From Bradyrhizobium sp. LHD-71 (lineage in GTDB: Bacteria; Pseudomonadota; Alphaproteobacteria; Rhizobiales; Xanthobacteraceae), in the NCBI RefSeq assembly GCF_031157255.1, contig NZ_JAVIFX010000041.1, positions 1 through 56,182 of the forward strand: DNA of 56,182 bases. Reading direction: 5' to 3'. The notes under the pieces were generated by a model. The model was not told where the DNA came from and did no database searches. It saw nothing but the letters and a program-made list of their open reading frames with translations. How positions within the stretch are numbered: the stretch's first letter is position 1; each line of letters opens with the position of its first letter. Below are positions 1 through 7,326 of this stretch, one piece after another. The position numbers were made by a program, and so were the translations under genes.

Positions 1-6
1 CGTTTA

Positions 7-63
7 TGGATCAGAAATTCGCACGTTGGACTCGCGGCAACGATGGTGCGAATTTCTGATCCA
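7..63. repeat. Perfect 18-bp inverted repeat with 21-nt loop
   Basis: Bases 7-24 (tggatcagaaattcgcac) and 46-63 are exact reverse complements separated by 21 nt. The arms are AT-rich compared with the surroundings, and no T-tract follows, so a standard intrinsic terminator is unlikely on either strand. It could be a transcription-stop hairpin for a gene left of the window, a repeat end or a binding site. It lies upstream of the MaoC-lyase-GMC operon. The inverted repeat is certain; its function is not known. Confidence 0.7.
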
Positions 64-75
64 CGACACTAGGGC

Positions 76-164
76 GCATTCCGTTCAAATCGACGGAATA
101 CGCTCTGGTTTTTTGTGGTCGCATTTTCTTGCGGAAAGCCGGTATCCACCTTTCCGGAAAATGC
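76..164. repeat. Rhizobial-type intergenic palindromes upstream of the MaoC gene
   Basis: Two dyads follow one another. GCATTCCGT (76-84) pairs with ACGGAATAC (93-101) with one mismatch. GCATTTTC (121-128) and CGGAAAG (132-138) pair with CTTTCCG (150-156) and GAAAATGC (157-164) around a 'ccggtatccac' loop. The second has the look of a small palindromic repeat that I recall as common between genes in Bradyrhizobium-like genomes (family recognition from memory, not searched). It ends about 18 nt before the MaoC start and may form a 5'-UTR hairpin. Confidence 0.55.
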
Positions 165-182
165 TCTAAGCTGGAGTGAACG

Positions 183-638
183 ATGCCGGGGCTATATTTC
201 GAGGAATTCCACGTCGGGCAGGAATTTCACCATGCGTTCAGCCGCACGGTGACCGAGATGGACAACACCATGTTCAGCCTGCTGACCATGAACCCGCAGC
301 CGCTGCACATCGACGCTCATTTCTCCGAGAACACCGAGTTCGGCCAGCGGCTGTTCAACTCGATGTACACGCTCGGCATCATGATCGGCATGACGGTCTA
401 TGACACGACGCTCGGCACCACGATCGGCAATCTGGGCATGACCGAGGTGCGGTTTCCCAAGCCGGTGTTCCACGGCGACACGCTGAAGGCGCACACCAAG
501 GTGGTCGGCAAGCGCGAGAGCAAGTCACGCCCGAACCAGGGCATCGTCGAGTTCGAGCACACGGCCACCAACCAGCGCGGCGAAGTGGTGGCGATCTGTC
601 GCCGCTCGGGGCTCATGCACTGCAAGCCAAAGGCCTAA
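183..638 (+). CDS. MaoC-family dehydratase (hot-dog fold), probable acyl-CoA hydratase
   Basis: A 151-residue single hot-dog protein of the MaoC family, whose members hydrate enoyl-CoA or mesaconyl/itaconyl-CoA-type thioesters in the cytoplasm. The active-site region reads MNPQPLHID (residues about 36-44), followed by a conserved FGQR. The Asp of the canonical hydratase-2 motif G-D-x-N-P is not present; the stretch before NP is LTM, so the exact chemistry is uncertain. The ATG at 183 has GGAG about 7 nt upstream. It sits 5 nt before a CoA-ester lyase gene. That pairing resembles the hydratase plus lyase steps of itaconate or C5-dicarboxylyl-CoA breakdown (inference from context). Confidence 0.85.
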   Translation: MPGLYFEEFHVGQEFHHAFSRTVTEMDNTMFSLLTMNPQPLHIDAHFSENTEFGQRLFNSMYTLGIMIGMTVYDTTLGTTIGNLGMTEVRFPKPVFHGDTLKAHTKVVGKRESKSRPNQGIVEFEHTATNQRGEVVAICRRSGLMHCKPKA

Positions 639-643
639 GATCG

Positions 644-1495
644 ATGCGGTCCTTCCTGTTCGTTCCCGGCGACAGCACCCGGAAATTCGAAAGCGCGCGC
701 AAGACCGCGGCCGACTGCCTGATCCTCGATCTGGAGGACTCCGTCGCCCCGGACCAGAAGGCGGGCGCGCGCGCCATCGTGCGCGAGATGCTGAACGCGC
801 GCGAGGATCGGCAGAAGATCTACATCCGCGTGAATGCGCTCGATACCGGCCTCACGCTGGCCGACCTCGCCGCGGTGGTGCCGGGCAAGCCGGACGGCAT
901 CATCCTGCCGAAATGCGAAGGTGGCGCGGATATCGACAAGCTGTCGCTTTATCTCGACGCATTCGAGGCGGCCCACGGCATCGAGAACGGGCACATCAGG
1001 ATCATTCCGGTGGCGACCGAGACCGCCATGGCGGTGCTGAAGCTCGACACGTTTGCCGGTGCGAGCCGGCGGCTGTGGGGACTGACGTGGGGCGGCGAGG
1101 ATCTGTCGGCCGCGCTCGGCGCGACCCGCAATCGCACCGACGGCAAGTTCCACAGCCCCTACCTGCTCGCGCGCGATCTTTGCCTGATCGGCGCGGTGGC
1201 GGCCGGTGTGGTGCCGATCGACACCATCTACGCGGATATCGACAATCTAGAGGGCTTGAAAGAGGAAGCGATCGCCGCGCGGCGGGACGGCTTTCTCGGC
1301 AAGATGGTGATCCATCCCAAGCACATCGATGTCGTCAATGCGGCGTTCACGCCGTCCGATGAGGAGATTGCGCACGCAAAGAAGATCGTCGAGGCGTTTG
1401 AACAGAACCCGACCGCGGGCGTGGTGCGGATCGACGGCAAGATGGTCGACAAGCCGCACCTGCGGGCGGCGCAAAAGGTTCTGGGGCTCGGATAA
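644..1495 (+). CDS. HpcH/HpaI-type CoA-ester lyase (citrate-lyase beta / malyl-CoA lyase family)
   Basis: A 283-residue TIM-barrel lyase that cleaves (or condenses) beta-hydroxyacyl-CoA esters such as malyl-, citramalyl- or citryl-type thioesters, using a divalent metal. The family signatures are FLFVPGD near the N-terminus, LDLEDSV (about residues 28-34), a catalytic-region Glu in VATETA and the metal-binding GGEDLS. Length is normal for stand-alone CitE-like lyases. It follows the MaoC gene by 5 nt, and its TAA stop overlaps the next ATG by one base (TAATG), so the three genes are probably translationally coupled. The exact substrate cannot be read from the sequence. Confidence 0.9.
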   Translation: MRSFLFVPGDSTRKFESARKTAADCLILDLEDSVAPDQKAGARAIVREMLNAREDRQKIYIRVNALDTGLTLADLAAVVPGKPDGIILPKCEGGADIDKLSLYLDAFEAAHGIENGHIRIIPVATETAMAVLKLDTFAGASRRLWGLTWGGEDLSAALGATRNRTDGKFHSPYLLARDLCLIGAVAAGVVPIDTIYADIDNLEGLKEEAIAARRDGFLGKMVIHPKHIDVVNAAFTPSDEEIAHAKKIVEAFEQNPTAGVVRIDGKMVDKPHLRAAQKVLGLG

Positions 1496-3141
1496 TGTCG
1501 GGCCACGCACCCGTTGCGCGAGCGCTTGGCGGCGATTTCGATTACGTCGTCGTTGGCGCCGGCACGGCCGGCTGCATCCTTGCCAACCGCCTGTCCGCCG
1601 ATCCCAAAAAACGCGTGCTGTTGCTTGAAGCCGGCGGCAAGGACAACTGGATCTGGTTTCATATTCCGGTCGGTTACCTGTTCGCGATCGGCAATCCGCG
1701 TTCGGACTGGATGTTCAAGACCGAGGCCGAGCCCGGTCTGAACGGCCGTGCGCTGGCCTATCCGCGCGGCAAAGTGATCGGCGGCTGCTCGGCGATCAAC
1801 GCCATGATCTCGATGCGTGGCCAGGCGGCCGATTACGATCACTGGCGGCAACTGGGCCTGACGGGCTGGGGCTGGGACGACGTGCTCCCCGCATTCCGCC
1901 GGCTTGAAGATCATTTCCTCGGCGAGACCGAGCACCATGGCGCCGGCGGCGGCTGGCGCATCGAGGAGCCGCGGCTGTCATGGGAAATCCTCGATGCTGT
2001 CGGCGATGCCGCGCGCGAGATGGGCATTCCGCAGCTCGCCGATTTCAACACCGGCGACAACGAGGGCTTTGGCTACTTTCACGTCAACCAGAAGCGTGGC
2101 CGCCGCTGGTCGGCGGCGCGCGGCTTCCTCAAGCCCGCGCTCGACCGCCCCAACCTGAAGCTTTTGACGAACGTCCTCGTCGACAGGTTGTCGATCGAGC
2201 AAGGGCGCGCGACCGGCGTTCACTTCATGCTCGACAACGAGCCGCTCGAGGCGCGCGCCAGGAGCGAAGTCATTCTCGCGGCCGGTTCGATCGGCTCCAC
2301 GCAGATCCTGCATCGCTCCGGCATCGGTCCGCACGAGTGGCTGAGCGCGCTCGGCATCAACGTCGTCCTCGATCGCCAGGGGCTCGGGCGCAACCTGCAG
2401 GACCATTTGCAGCAGCGCGCGATTTTCAAGGTGCACGGCGTGCGCACACTGAACGAGACCTACCATTCGCTGTTCGGCCGCGGATTGATGGGCCTCGACT
2501 ACCTGCTCCGCCGGCGCGGGCCGCTGACGATGGCGCCGTCGCAACTCGGCATCTTCACCCGCTCCGATTCCAGACAGGAGCGCGCCAACATCCAGTTCCA
2601 CATCCAGCCTCTGTCGCTCGACAAGTTCGGCGATCCGCTGCACAGGTTTCCGGCGATCACGGCCTCGGCCTGTAACCTGCGACCGACGTCCCGCGGCACG
2701 ATCCGGCTGCGCAGCACTGCGCCCGGTGACACGCCGGTCATCGCGCCGAATTACCTGGCGACGCCGGAGGACAGGCAGGTCGCCGCCGACGCAATCCGCG
2801 TCACGCGCAAGCTGATGAAGCAGGCGGCGCTCGCGAAATATCGTCCCGAGGAGTTCCTTCCCGGCCCTGCCGTCGGCGACGACGATGCCGCGCTGGCGAA
2901 AGCCGCAGGCGACATCGGCACCACCATCTTTCATCCGGTCGGCACCGCGAAGATGGGGACCGCCACCGACCCGCTGGCCGTTGTCGATGAGCGGTTGCGC
3001 CTTTACGGCATTCAGTCCTTGCGCGTCGTCGATGCTTCGGTGATGCCGACGATCACGTCGGGGAACACCAACACACCGACAGCGATGATCGCCGAGAAAG
3101 GCGCGGCAATGATCCTGGAGGACGCGAAGTCGTTTGGTTAG
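1495..3141 (+). CDS. GMC-family FAD oxidoreductase (choline/alcohol dehydrogenase-like)
   Basis: A 548-residue flavoprotein of the glucose-methanol-choline family that oxidises alcohols to aldehydes. The FAD-binding GAGTAG lies at about residues 21-26, followed by LLLEAGG and the GMC segment YPRGKVIGGCSAIN. Near the C-terminus are HPVGTAKMG, with the likely catalytic His at about 480, and SGNTNTP (Asn at about 524/526), matching the His/Asn active-site pair of the family. No signal peptide, so cytoplasmic. It is the last gene of the MaoC-lyase-GMC operon, which suggests oxidation of a hydroxylated intermediate. Its 3' end overlaps the convergent toxin gene by 4 bp. Confidence 0.9.
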   Translation: MSGHAPVARALGGDFDYVVVGAGTAGCILANRLSADPKKRVLLLEAGGKDNWIWFHIPVGYLFAIGNPRSDWMFKTEAEPGLNGRALAYPRGKVIGGCSAINAMISMRGQAADYDHWRQLGLTGWGWDDVLPAFRRLEDHFLGETEHHGAGGGWRIEEPRLSWEILDAVGDAAREMGIPQLADFNTGDNEGFGYFHVNQKRGRRWSAARGFLKPALDRPNLKLLTNVLVDRLSIEQGRATGVHFMLDNEPLEARARSEVILAAGSIGSTQILHRSGIGPHEWLSALGINVVLDRQGLGRNLQDHLQQRAIFKVHGVRTLNETYHSLFGRGLMGLDYLLRRRGPLTMAPSQLGIFTRSDSRQERANIQFHIQPLSLDKFGDPLHRFPAITASACNLRPTSRGTIRLRSTAPGDTPVIAPNYLATPEDRQVAADAIRVTRKLMKQAALAKYRPEEFLPGPAVGDDDAALAKAAGDIGTTIFHPVGTAKMGTATDPLAVVDERLRLYGIQSLRVVDASVMPTITSGNTNTPTAMIAEKGAAMILEDAKSFG

Positions 3142-3485
3142 AGCGCCGACCTCGGCGAGATGGCCAATCCAAGGAAGACCAATAGCGCTTGATTCAAGCG
3201 CAGGACGTCTTCGTCGTCGAGCCTGCCGATCGTCTCGCCGATCTTCGATTTCGGAACAGTTGTGATCTTGTCCACCATGAGACGGCAACGGAATCGAAGT
3301 CCGTTTCGCGCGTTGGGCTCAACTTTGATCCGAAACAAAGGCGCATCGGTCTCGTTGGTTGTGAAAGCGCAAATCGTGATCGAATTCGTGCGATCAAACC
3401 GATCGTCTTGGACGATCACCACGGGACGCGGTTTGCTGGCGTAAGCCCCACCACCCGCAACAGTACAAACGTCGCCGCGTCTCAC
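3138..3485 (-). CDS. MazF/PemK-family toxin (type II toxin-antitoxin endoribonuclease)
   Basis: A 115-residue protein matching the MazF/PemK/Kid toxin fold, sequence-dependent RNases that cut mRNA. It has the N-terminal RRGDV, the KPRPVVIVQDD strand typical of the family, and a central LMVDKIT segment. The start ATG overlaps the stop of the upstream antitoxin gene by 4 bp (ATGA), giving the usual antitoxin-first order with coupling. Its TAA stop lies inside the last codons of the convergent GMC gene. Length is normal, so the toxin appears intact. Confidence 0.9.
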   Translation of the reverse strand: MRRGDVCTVAGGGAYASKPRPVVIVQDDRFDRTNSITICAFTTNETDAPLFRIKVEPNARNGLRFRCRLMVDKITTVPKSKIGETIGRLDDEDVLRLNQALLVFLGLAISPRSAL

Positions 3486-3712
3486 GCGTCGCCCTGCTCG
3501 GAAATCGAATCGATAAACGCTTGATCTTCCGCGTCCTGTGAACTCTCAGCTACAGCTTGCGACTGCTTTCGAGCGGCAGCGCGAAATGCGGGCGCGCGAA
3601 CATCCGGCACCCAAATCTGAATAGGTCGCAAACCCTTGCGCCGCAGACGTTCGCGGTGCGCGCGAACCTTCGCGCGCGAAGTCGACGTCTTCGATTTTGA
3701 AATACCGGGCAT
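3482..3712 (-). CDS. MazE-like antitoxin
   Basis: A 76-residue basic-to-acidic protein. The Lys/Arg-rich N-terminus (SKSKTSTSRAKVRAHRERLR) leads to GLRPIQIWVPDVR, the hallmark of the small MazE-family antitoxins paired with PemK/MazF toxins in alphaproteobacteria. The acidic C-terminal tail (DAEDQAFIDSI) is the likely toxin-binding part. It is the first gene of the two-gene operon. A perfect 14-bp palindrome lies 15 nt upstream of its start, well placed for autorepression by the antitoxin or complex. Confidence 0.88.
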   Translation of the reverse strand: MPGISKSKTSTSRAKVRAHRERLRRKGLRPIQIWVPDVRAPAFRAAARKQSQAVAESSQDAEDQAFIDSISEQGDA

Positions 3713-3726
3713 AAGACAAACCCTCC

Positions 3727-3740
3727 GGTTACATGTAACC
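3727..3740. promoter_or_regulatory. 14-bp perfect palindrome, probable toxin-antitoxin operator
   Basis: GGTTACATGTAACC is a perfect palindrome located 15-28 nt upstream of the mazE-like start codon (3712). Type II antitoxins generally bind palindromes overlapping their own promoters. That is established for the family; the specific assignment here is inference. Confidence 0.6.
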
Positions 3741-3773
3741 TAGCATGCCTTCCCAGCGAAGTCCACAGCCCAA

Positions 3774-3838
3774 CGAAAACAGCCGGCGGACGGTGCCGCC
3801 GGCTGCTTCATCACGCCGCCCTCTCGATCCGGCGTGAT
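3774..3838 (-). terminator. Tandem hairpins, intrinsic terminator for the DUF1236 gene
   Basis: Downstream of the DUF1236 stop on the minus strand come a 9-bp stem (3830-3838 with 3810-3818, 11-nt loop) and then a 10-bp GC-rich stem CAGCCGGCGG (3780-3789 with 3796-3805, 6-nt loop). The second is followed on the minus strand by TTTTCGTT (3779 downward). Stem plus T-tract fits a Rho-independent terminator that would insulate the toxin-antitoxin operon from read-through. Confidence 0.75.
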
Positions 3839-3854
3839 ACTTCTCAGGGAGGTC

Positions 3855-4565
3855 TTAGACTTCCAGAACCGCCACGATCTTCAGCGTGCGCGGCTCAACG
3901 ATGACGATCTCATCGTTGTAGACGAAGTAGCGATAGCCGCGCCATGCCGGACGAACCTTGACGATTGCCGGCGGCACCTCGACCACGCGGACGTCGCGCG
4001 GAACCACCGTGCCGACGTTGACCTGGAAGTTCACGTTGTTGGCGCGCGGCGCGCGTTCGGTCAGCACCTGCTGACGGATCGTGGTGCGCTGCTCGGTGCT
4101 CAGATTCACTGCACCGGAGCCCGCCGCGCCGACCGTCGCGCTGTCCTTTGCGCCTTGCCGGCCTTCCCGGCTCATCTGCGACTTGCCGTCCATGCCCGGG
4201 GCGCGTTCCTGCGCCTGGTTGGACCTCGGGGCGTCCCGGCCCATCTGGTTGCCCTGCGCCTGGGACTTCTGGCCATCCTTACCCATCTGCTGGCCTTGCG
4301 CCCTATTCGCCTTCTGGCCGTCCTGTTCCCGCTGAGCCTGTGGCGGGCTCATGCGATCACCAGACGTCGAAGGATTCTGAGTCGAGGGCGCGCTTGAGCC
4401 GCTGGTCGGCCCATCCTGACGCTGCATCGTGTTACCCGCCGGCGCGCCGCCGGAGGAGCCCGGCGACGAGCCCGGCGAAGTGCCTGTCCCCTGAGCAAGC
4501 GCGACACTCGAAATGCCGAGCAACGCTGCGGCCGAAACCGCGGAAAGCAACCTTGTCGTCTTCAT
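3855..4565 (-). CDS. DUF1236-domain secreted protein
   Basis: A 236-residue protein with a clear Sec signal peptide: Lys/Arg start, hydrophobic AVSAAALLGISSVALAQ, probable cleavage after AQ. A long low-complexity middle (about residues 27-150) is rich in Gly, Ser, Gln, Pro, Asn and Arg. The C-terminal domain, about the last 85 residues, starts near LSTEQRTTIRQQVL and ends VYNDEIVIVEPRTLKIVAVLEV. That matches DUF1236, a domain of unknown function common in Bradyrhizobium and relatives. Likely periplasmic. It is a single-gene unit with its own terminator. Confidence 0.85.
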   Translation of the reverse strand: MKTTRLLSAVSAAALLGISSVALAQGTGTSPGSSPGSSGGAPAGNTMQRQDGPTSGSSAPSTQNPSTSGDRMSPPQAQREQDGQKANRAQGQQMGKDGQKSQAQGNQMGRDAPRSNQAQERAPGMDGKSQMSREGRQGAKDSATVGAAGSGAVNLSTEQRTTIRQQVLTERAPRANNVNFQVNVGTVVPRDVRVVEVPPAIVKVRPAWRGYRYFVYNDEIVIVEPRTLKIVAVLEV

Positions 4566-4954
4566 CGTCGTATCCCTTTGATGATTGCGACGCCCCTAGG
4601 TACTCAACTGGCCGGCTAACGTCACATCGATGTCGGCGTTCCTCTGGAGTTGCGTTCCCACAGCAATATCCCGCGAGCGACTGATTTTCGTTGCAGAGAT
4701 GAACTCGTGTTCACGCGTGAACGGCGCAGACACACGCAGGCATAGCGTCCTCGCCGAAACGCCGGCCGCATGCTCTTCAACGCAGCGCTTTCCAAAGGTT
4801 GGAACAGGCAGACGTTCGCAGCTGCGAACGTTTCCACGAGGAACATGGGCCCCATGAATTTCCGCCGCGCGAACGCCCTTGACGTCCTCATTGCATGTGG
4901 AACAACAGAAACGAGCATCCGCAGCTACCGTCCTAACAAACAGGGAGAATACCC
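4566..4954. other. 389-bp intergenic region between divergent genes
   Basis: No convincing coding sequence is seen between the DUF1236 gene (minus) and the SDR gene (plus). It should hold both promoters. Visible structures are the 10-bp palindrome ACATCGATGT at 4624-4633, a perfect 20-bp palindrome at 4812-4831 and CATGGGCCCCATG at 4844-4856. A GGGAG ribosome binding site precedes the SDR ATG at 4955. Short ORFs here lack family features and a ribosome binding site. Confidence 0.5.
4812..4831. promoter_or_regulatory. Perfect 20-bp palindrome upstream of an SDR gene
   Basis: acgttcgcagctgcgaacgt is fully self-complementary without a loop, the form expected for a dimeric regulator's operator rather than an RNA hairpin. 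It lies 124 nt upstream of the SDR start. No regulator gene is adjacent, so the binding protein is unknown. Its position relative to any promoter has not been established. Confidence 0.45.
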
Positions 4955-5914
4955 ATGCATCTGAAGGGCAAATCGGCGATCGTCACCGGCGCAGGACGCG
5001 GCATCGGCCGCGACATCGCGCTTCTGCTCGCGAAGGAAGGCGCAAGCGTCATTGTCAACGATCCTGGCGTGGGCCGCGGCGGCGAAGCGACGACCGAGCG
5101 CCCGGCGGACGACGTGGTCGCCGAAATCAAGGCTGCGGGCGGCAAGGCGCAGGCCAACTACGACTCAGTCTCCGACTATCAGAAGGCTGGCGCCATGGTC
5201 CGCCAATGCGTGGAGGATTACGGCAAGATCGACATCCTGGTGAACGTGGCCGGCATGCTGCGCGAGAAGATGATCTGGAACATGTCCGAGGACGATTTCG
5301 ATGCAGTCGTCAACGTGCATCTCAAGGGCCATTGGAACATGTCGCATCACGCGATCAAGTACATGCGCCAGGCCGGCTACGGCCGCATCATCAACTTCTC
5401 GTCCGACGCCTTCAAAGGCTCGGTCGGCCAGTGCAACTACTCCGCCGCCAAGGCCGGCATCATCGGCCTCACCCGCTCGATCGCCAAGGAATGCGCCAAG
5501 TTCGGTATCACCGCCAACGCGATCTGCCCGGCCGCCGATACGCGCATGATGATGAATGATGCGGTGATCGCCAACCAGAAGCGCAAGCTGGAAGCAGGCC
5601 TCATCACCCAGGAGCAGTACGATCGCTTCTTCGCCGGCCGCGGCCCTGAGCACATCGCACCGCTCATCGCCTATCTGGCGCTGGATCAGGCCGACATCAT
5701 CAACGGTCACCTCTTCCACGTCGAGAAGGGTCGCATCAACACCTACATGTTCGGCGACGACTACAAATCGCTGTTCAACGACGGTTCGCTGTTCACCATC
5801 GACGAACTGATCGAGCGCATTCCGACCACGATCATGGTCGGCCTCACGCCCGTGGTCCCGGCCGTGAAAATGCAGGATGCGGTCAAGTCCGGCGAGATGA
5901 AGAAGGCAAGCTGA
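4955..5914 (+). CDS. SDR-family dehydrogenase (MFE-2/HSD17B4-like 3-hydroxyacyl-CoA dehydrogenase)
   Basis: A 319-residue short-chain dehydrogenase. The NAD(P)-binding TGAGRGIG is at about residues 10-17 and the canonical Ser and YSAAK active site is intact. The insertion NDPGVGRGG after the second strand resembles the dehydrogenase domain of the multifunctional beta-oxidation enzyme type 2, which oxidises 3-hydroxyacyl-CoA. A C-terminal extension of about 60 residues beyond the usual 250 follows the Rossmann core. It is followed by a palindromic repeat and a second SDR gene. The substrate is inferred only from family likeness. Confidence 0.85.
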   Translation: MHLKGKSAIVTGAGRGIGRDIALLLAKEGASVIVNDPGVGRGGEATTERPADDVVAEIKAAGGKAQANYDSVSDYQKAGAMVRQCVEDYGKIDILVNVAGMLREKMIWNMSEDDFDAVVNVHLKGHWNMSHHAIKYMRQAGYGRIINFSSDAFKGSVGQCNYSAAKAGIIGLTRSIAKECAKFGITANAICPAADTRMMMNDAVIANQKRKLEAGLITQEQYDRFFAGRGPEHIAPLIAYLALDQADIINGHLFHVEKGRINTYMFGDDYKSLFNDGSLFTIDELIERIPTTIMVGLTPVVPAVKMQDAVKSGEMKKAS

Positions 5915-5915
5915 G

Positions 5916-6040
5916 CGTCATTGCGAGGCATAGCCGTTCGAAGAACGGCGTCGCTTCGCTCGCCTATGGCGGACGAAGCAATCCAGCGCAGCATTTGCGG
6001 CAAACTCAGACTGGATTGCTTCGCTTCGCTCGCAATGACG
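5916..6040. repeat. Palindromic intergenic element, copy 1 (about 125 bp)
   Basis: The element is bounded by perfect 12-bp terminal inverted repeats, CGTCATTGCGAG at 5916 and CTCGCAATGACG ending at 6040. It contains a CCGTTC-GAA-GAACGG hairpin and an internal gaagcaatccag/ctggattgcttc pair. Near-identical copies lie at 43512-43635 and, reversed, at 54166-54289. A partial expanded copy starts at 56037. It carries no ORF of its own. Its structure fits a REP/MITE-type non-autonomous repeat. Confidence 0.85.
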
Positions 6041-6054
6041 AGGGGGACATATCG

Positions 6055-6798
6055 ATGCCAACAACCAACCGCACTGCCTTCATCACCGGCGCAGGCAAGA
6101 ACATCGGCCGCGCGTGCGCGCTCGATCTCGCCGACCGCGGCTATAACGTCGTCATCAATGGGCGCGCCGACAAGGCCGCGTGCGAACAGGTGGCCAAGGA
6201 AGCGCAGGCGAAGGGCGTGAAGGCCTCCGTCATCATGGCCGACGTGGGTCTCGTTCCCGAAGCGCGGCGTGCGGCGAAAGAGGCGCTCGAGGCCTTCGGA
6301 ACCATCGACGTGCTGGTCGCCAACGCCGCCATCCGGCCCGACAAGCCGTTCCTGGAGAATACGGAAGAGGACTGGCGGCGGGTGATGGGCACCAATCTGG
6401 AAAGCGCCATTTTCCTCTCACAGGCGTTCCTGCCCGGCATGATCGCGAAAGGCTGGGGGCGCATCGTCGTCATGACCGGACGCAACGCCATGCGCGGCTA
6501 TCCGGGACACGTCACGACCTCGGTCGCCAAGCACGGGCTCTGGGGCCTGACGAAGACGCTGGCGCGCGAGTTCGGCCCGCAGGGCATCACGATCAACGCG
6601 ATATCGCCCGGCGTCATCGACACGACCGACGATCCGGCGTGGGTCGCAAGGATGCAGAAGGTCGCCCAGACGGAGATCCCGGTGCGGCGGATCGGCACGC
6701 CGGCGGAAATCGCAGCGATGTGCGGCCTGCTCTGCTCGGATCAAGGCGGCTTCGTCAACGGTCAGATGATCGGTATCAACGGCGGCATCGATACATGA
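6055..6798 (+). CDS. SDR-family protein with degenerate catalytic residues
   Basis: A 247-residue classical-length SDR with TGAGKNIG for nucleotide binding (about residues 11-18) and the normal C-terminal GQMIGINGG. The active-site block reads MTGRNAMRGYPGHVTTSVAK. The YxxxK position is TSVAK, so the catalytic Tyr is Thr, and the Ser 13 residues earlier is Gly. It is either a non-catalytic or an altered-mechanism SDR. The ATG at 6055 is preferred because GAGGGGG precedes it; upstream extensions would be read from the repeat. It follows the first SDR after the repeat. Confidence 0.8.
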   Translation: MPTTNRTAFITGAGKNIGRACALDLADRGYNVVINGRADKAACEQVAKEAQAKGVKASVIMADVGLVPEARRAAKEALEAFGTIDVLVANAAIRPDKPFLENTEEDWRRVMGTNLESAIFLSQAFLPGMIAKGWGRIVVMTGRNAMRGYPGHVTTSVAKHGLWGLTKTLAREFGPQGITINAISPGVIDTTDDPAWVARMQKVAQTEIPVRRIGTPAEIAAMCGLLCSDQGGFVNGQMIGINGGIDT

Positions 6799-6880
6799 GC
6801 GCAGCGCGCTCGCCTGCGCGCCTCACCGGCAAAATGACGGTATAGTCGCCCGGTTCAGGTGGATCGAATCGGGGCGAGAC

Positions 6881-7279
6881 ATGCGTGCCTACATTGACGT
6901 TGCGATCGTCACACTGCTCGCAGGAGTGGTTTACTTCTGGATGGCGGCGCAAGTCGCGCGCGCCCGGCGCAAGGTCGGAATATCTGCGCCGGCAATGACG
7001 GGCGATCCGCTTCTCGAGCGAACCATTCGCGCGCATTACAACACGCTGGAATGGATGCCGATCTTCCTTCCGTCACTGTGGCTTTTTGCCATTTACTGGA
7101 ACAGCACGATCGCGGCCGTCCTGGGCTTGGCCTGGATCATCGGACGGATCATCTACTTTCTCGGTTACGCAGCCGACGTCTCCAAGCGGGCGCCCGGCTT
7201 TTTCATTCAGGCGTGCGCCGCCGGAATTCTCCTGTTCGGCGCGCTCGGTCGCCTCGTCTATCTCGCCGTGACATCATGA
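6881..7279 (+). CDS. MAPEG-family membrane protein
   Basis: A 132-residue integral membrane protein with about four hydrophobic segments (residues about 6-24, 58-76, 78-96 and 108-129). The cytosolic loop motif RAHYNTLE (about residues 49-56) is the MAPEG hallmark, in which the R-x-x-x-N-x-x-E pattern contributes to glutathione binding in characterised members. Such bacterial proteins may act as glutathione transferases or peroxidases, but specificity is unknown. It starts 82 nt after the second SDR gene and may be co-transcribed with it. Confidence 0.85.
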   Translation: MRAYIDVAIVTLLAGVVYFWMAAQVARARRKVGISAPAMTGDPLLERTIRAHYNTLEWMPIFLPSLWLFAIYWNSTIAAVLGLAWIIGRIIYFLGYAADVSKRAPGFFIQACAAGILLFGALGRLVYLAVTS

Positions 7280-7326
7280 ACATGGCATCGGCGAGCTGAT
7301 CGAAGCAACCTGACGCTGCACGCACC

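Noticed and set aside
1978-3288. A 436-codon minus-strand open frame
   Set aside because: It overlaps the GMC gene and the toxin gene; composition is that of a shadow frame.
5935-5960. The ccgttcgaagaacgg hairpin as a tRNA T-arm
   Set aside because: There is no acceptor stem, anticodon arm or CCA context; it is part of the repeat element in every copy.
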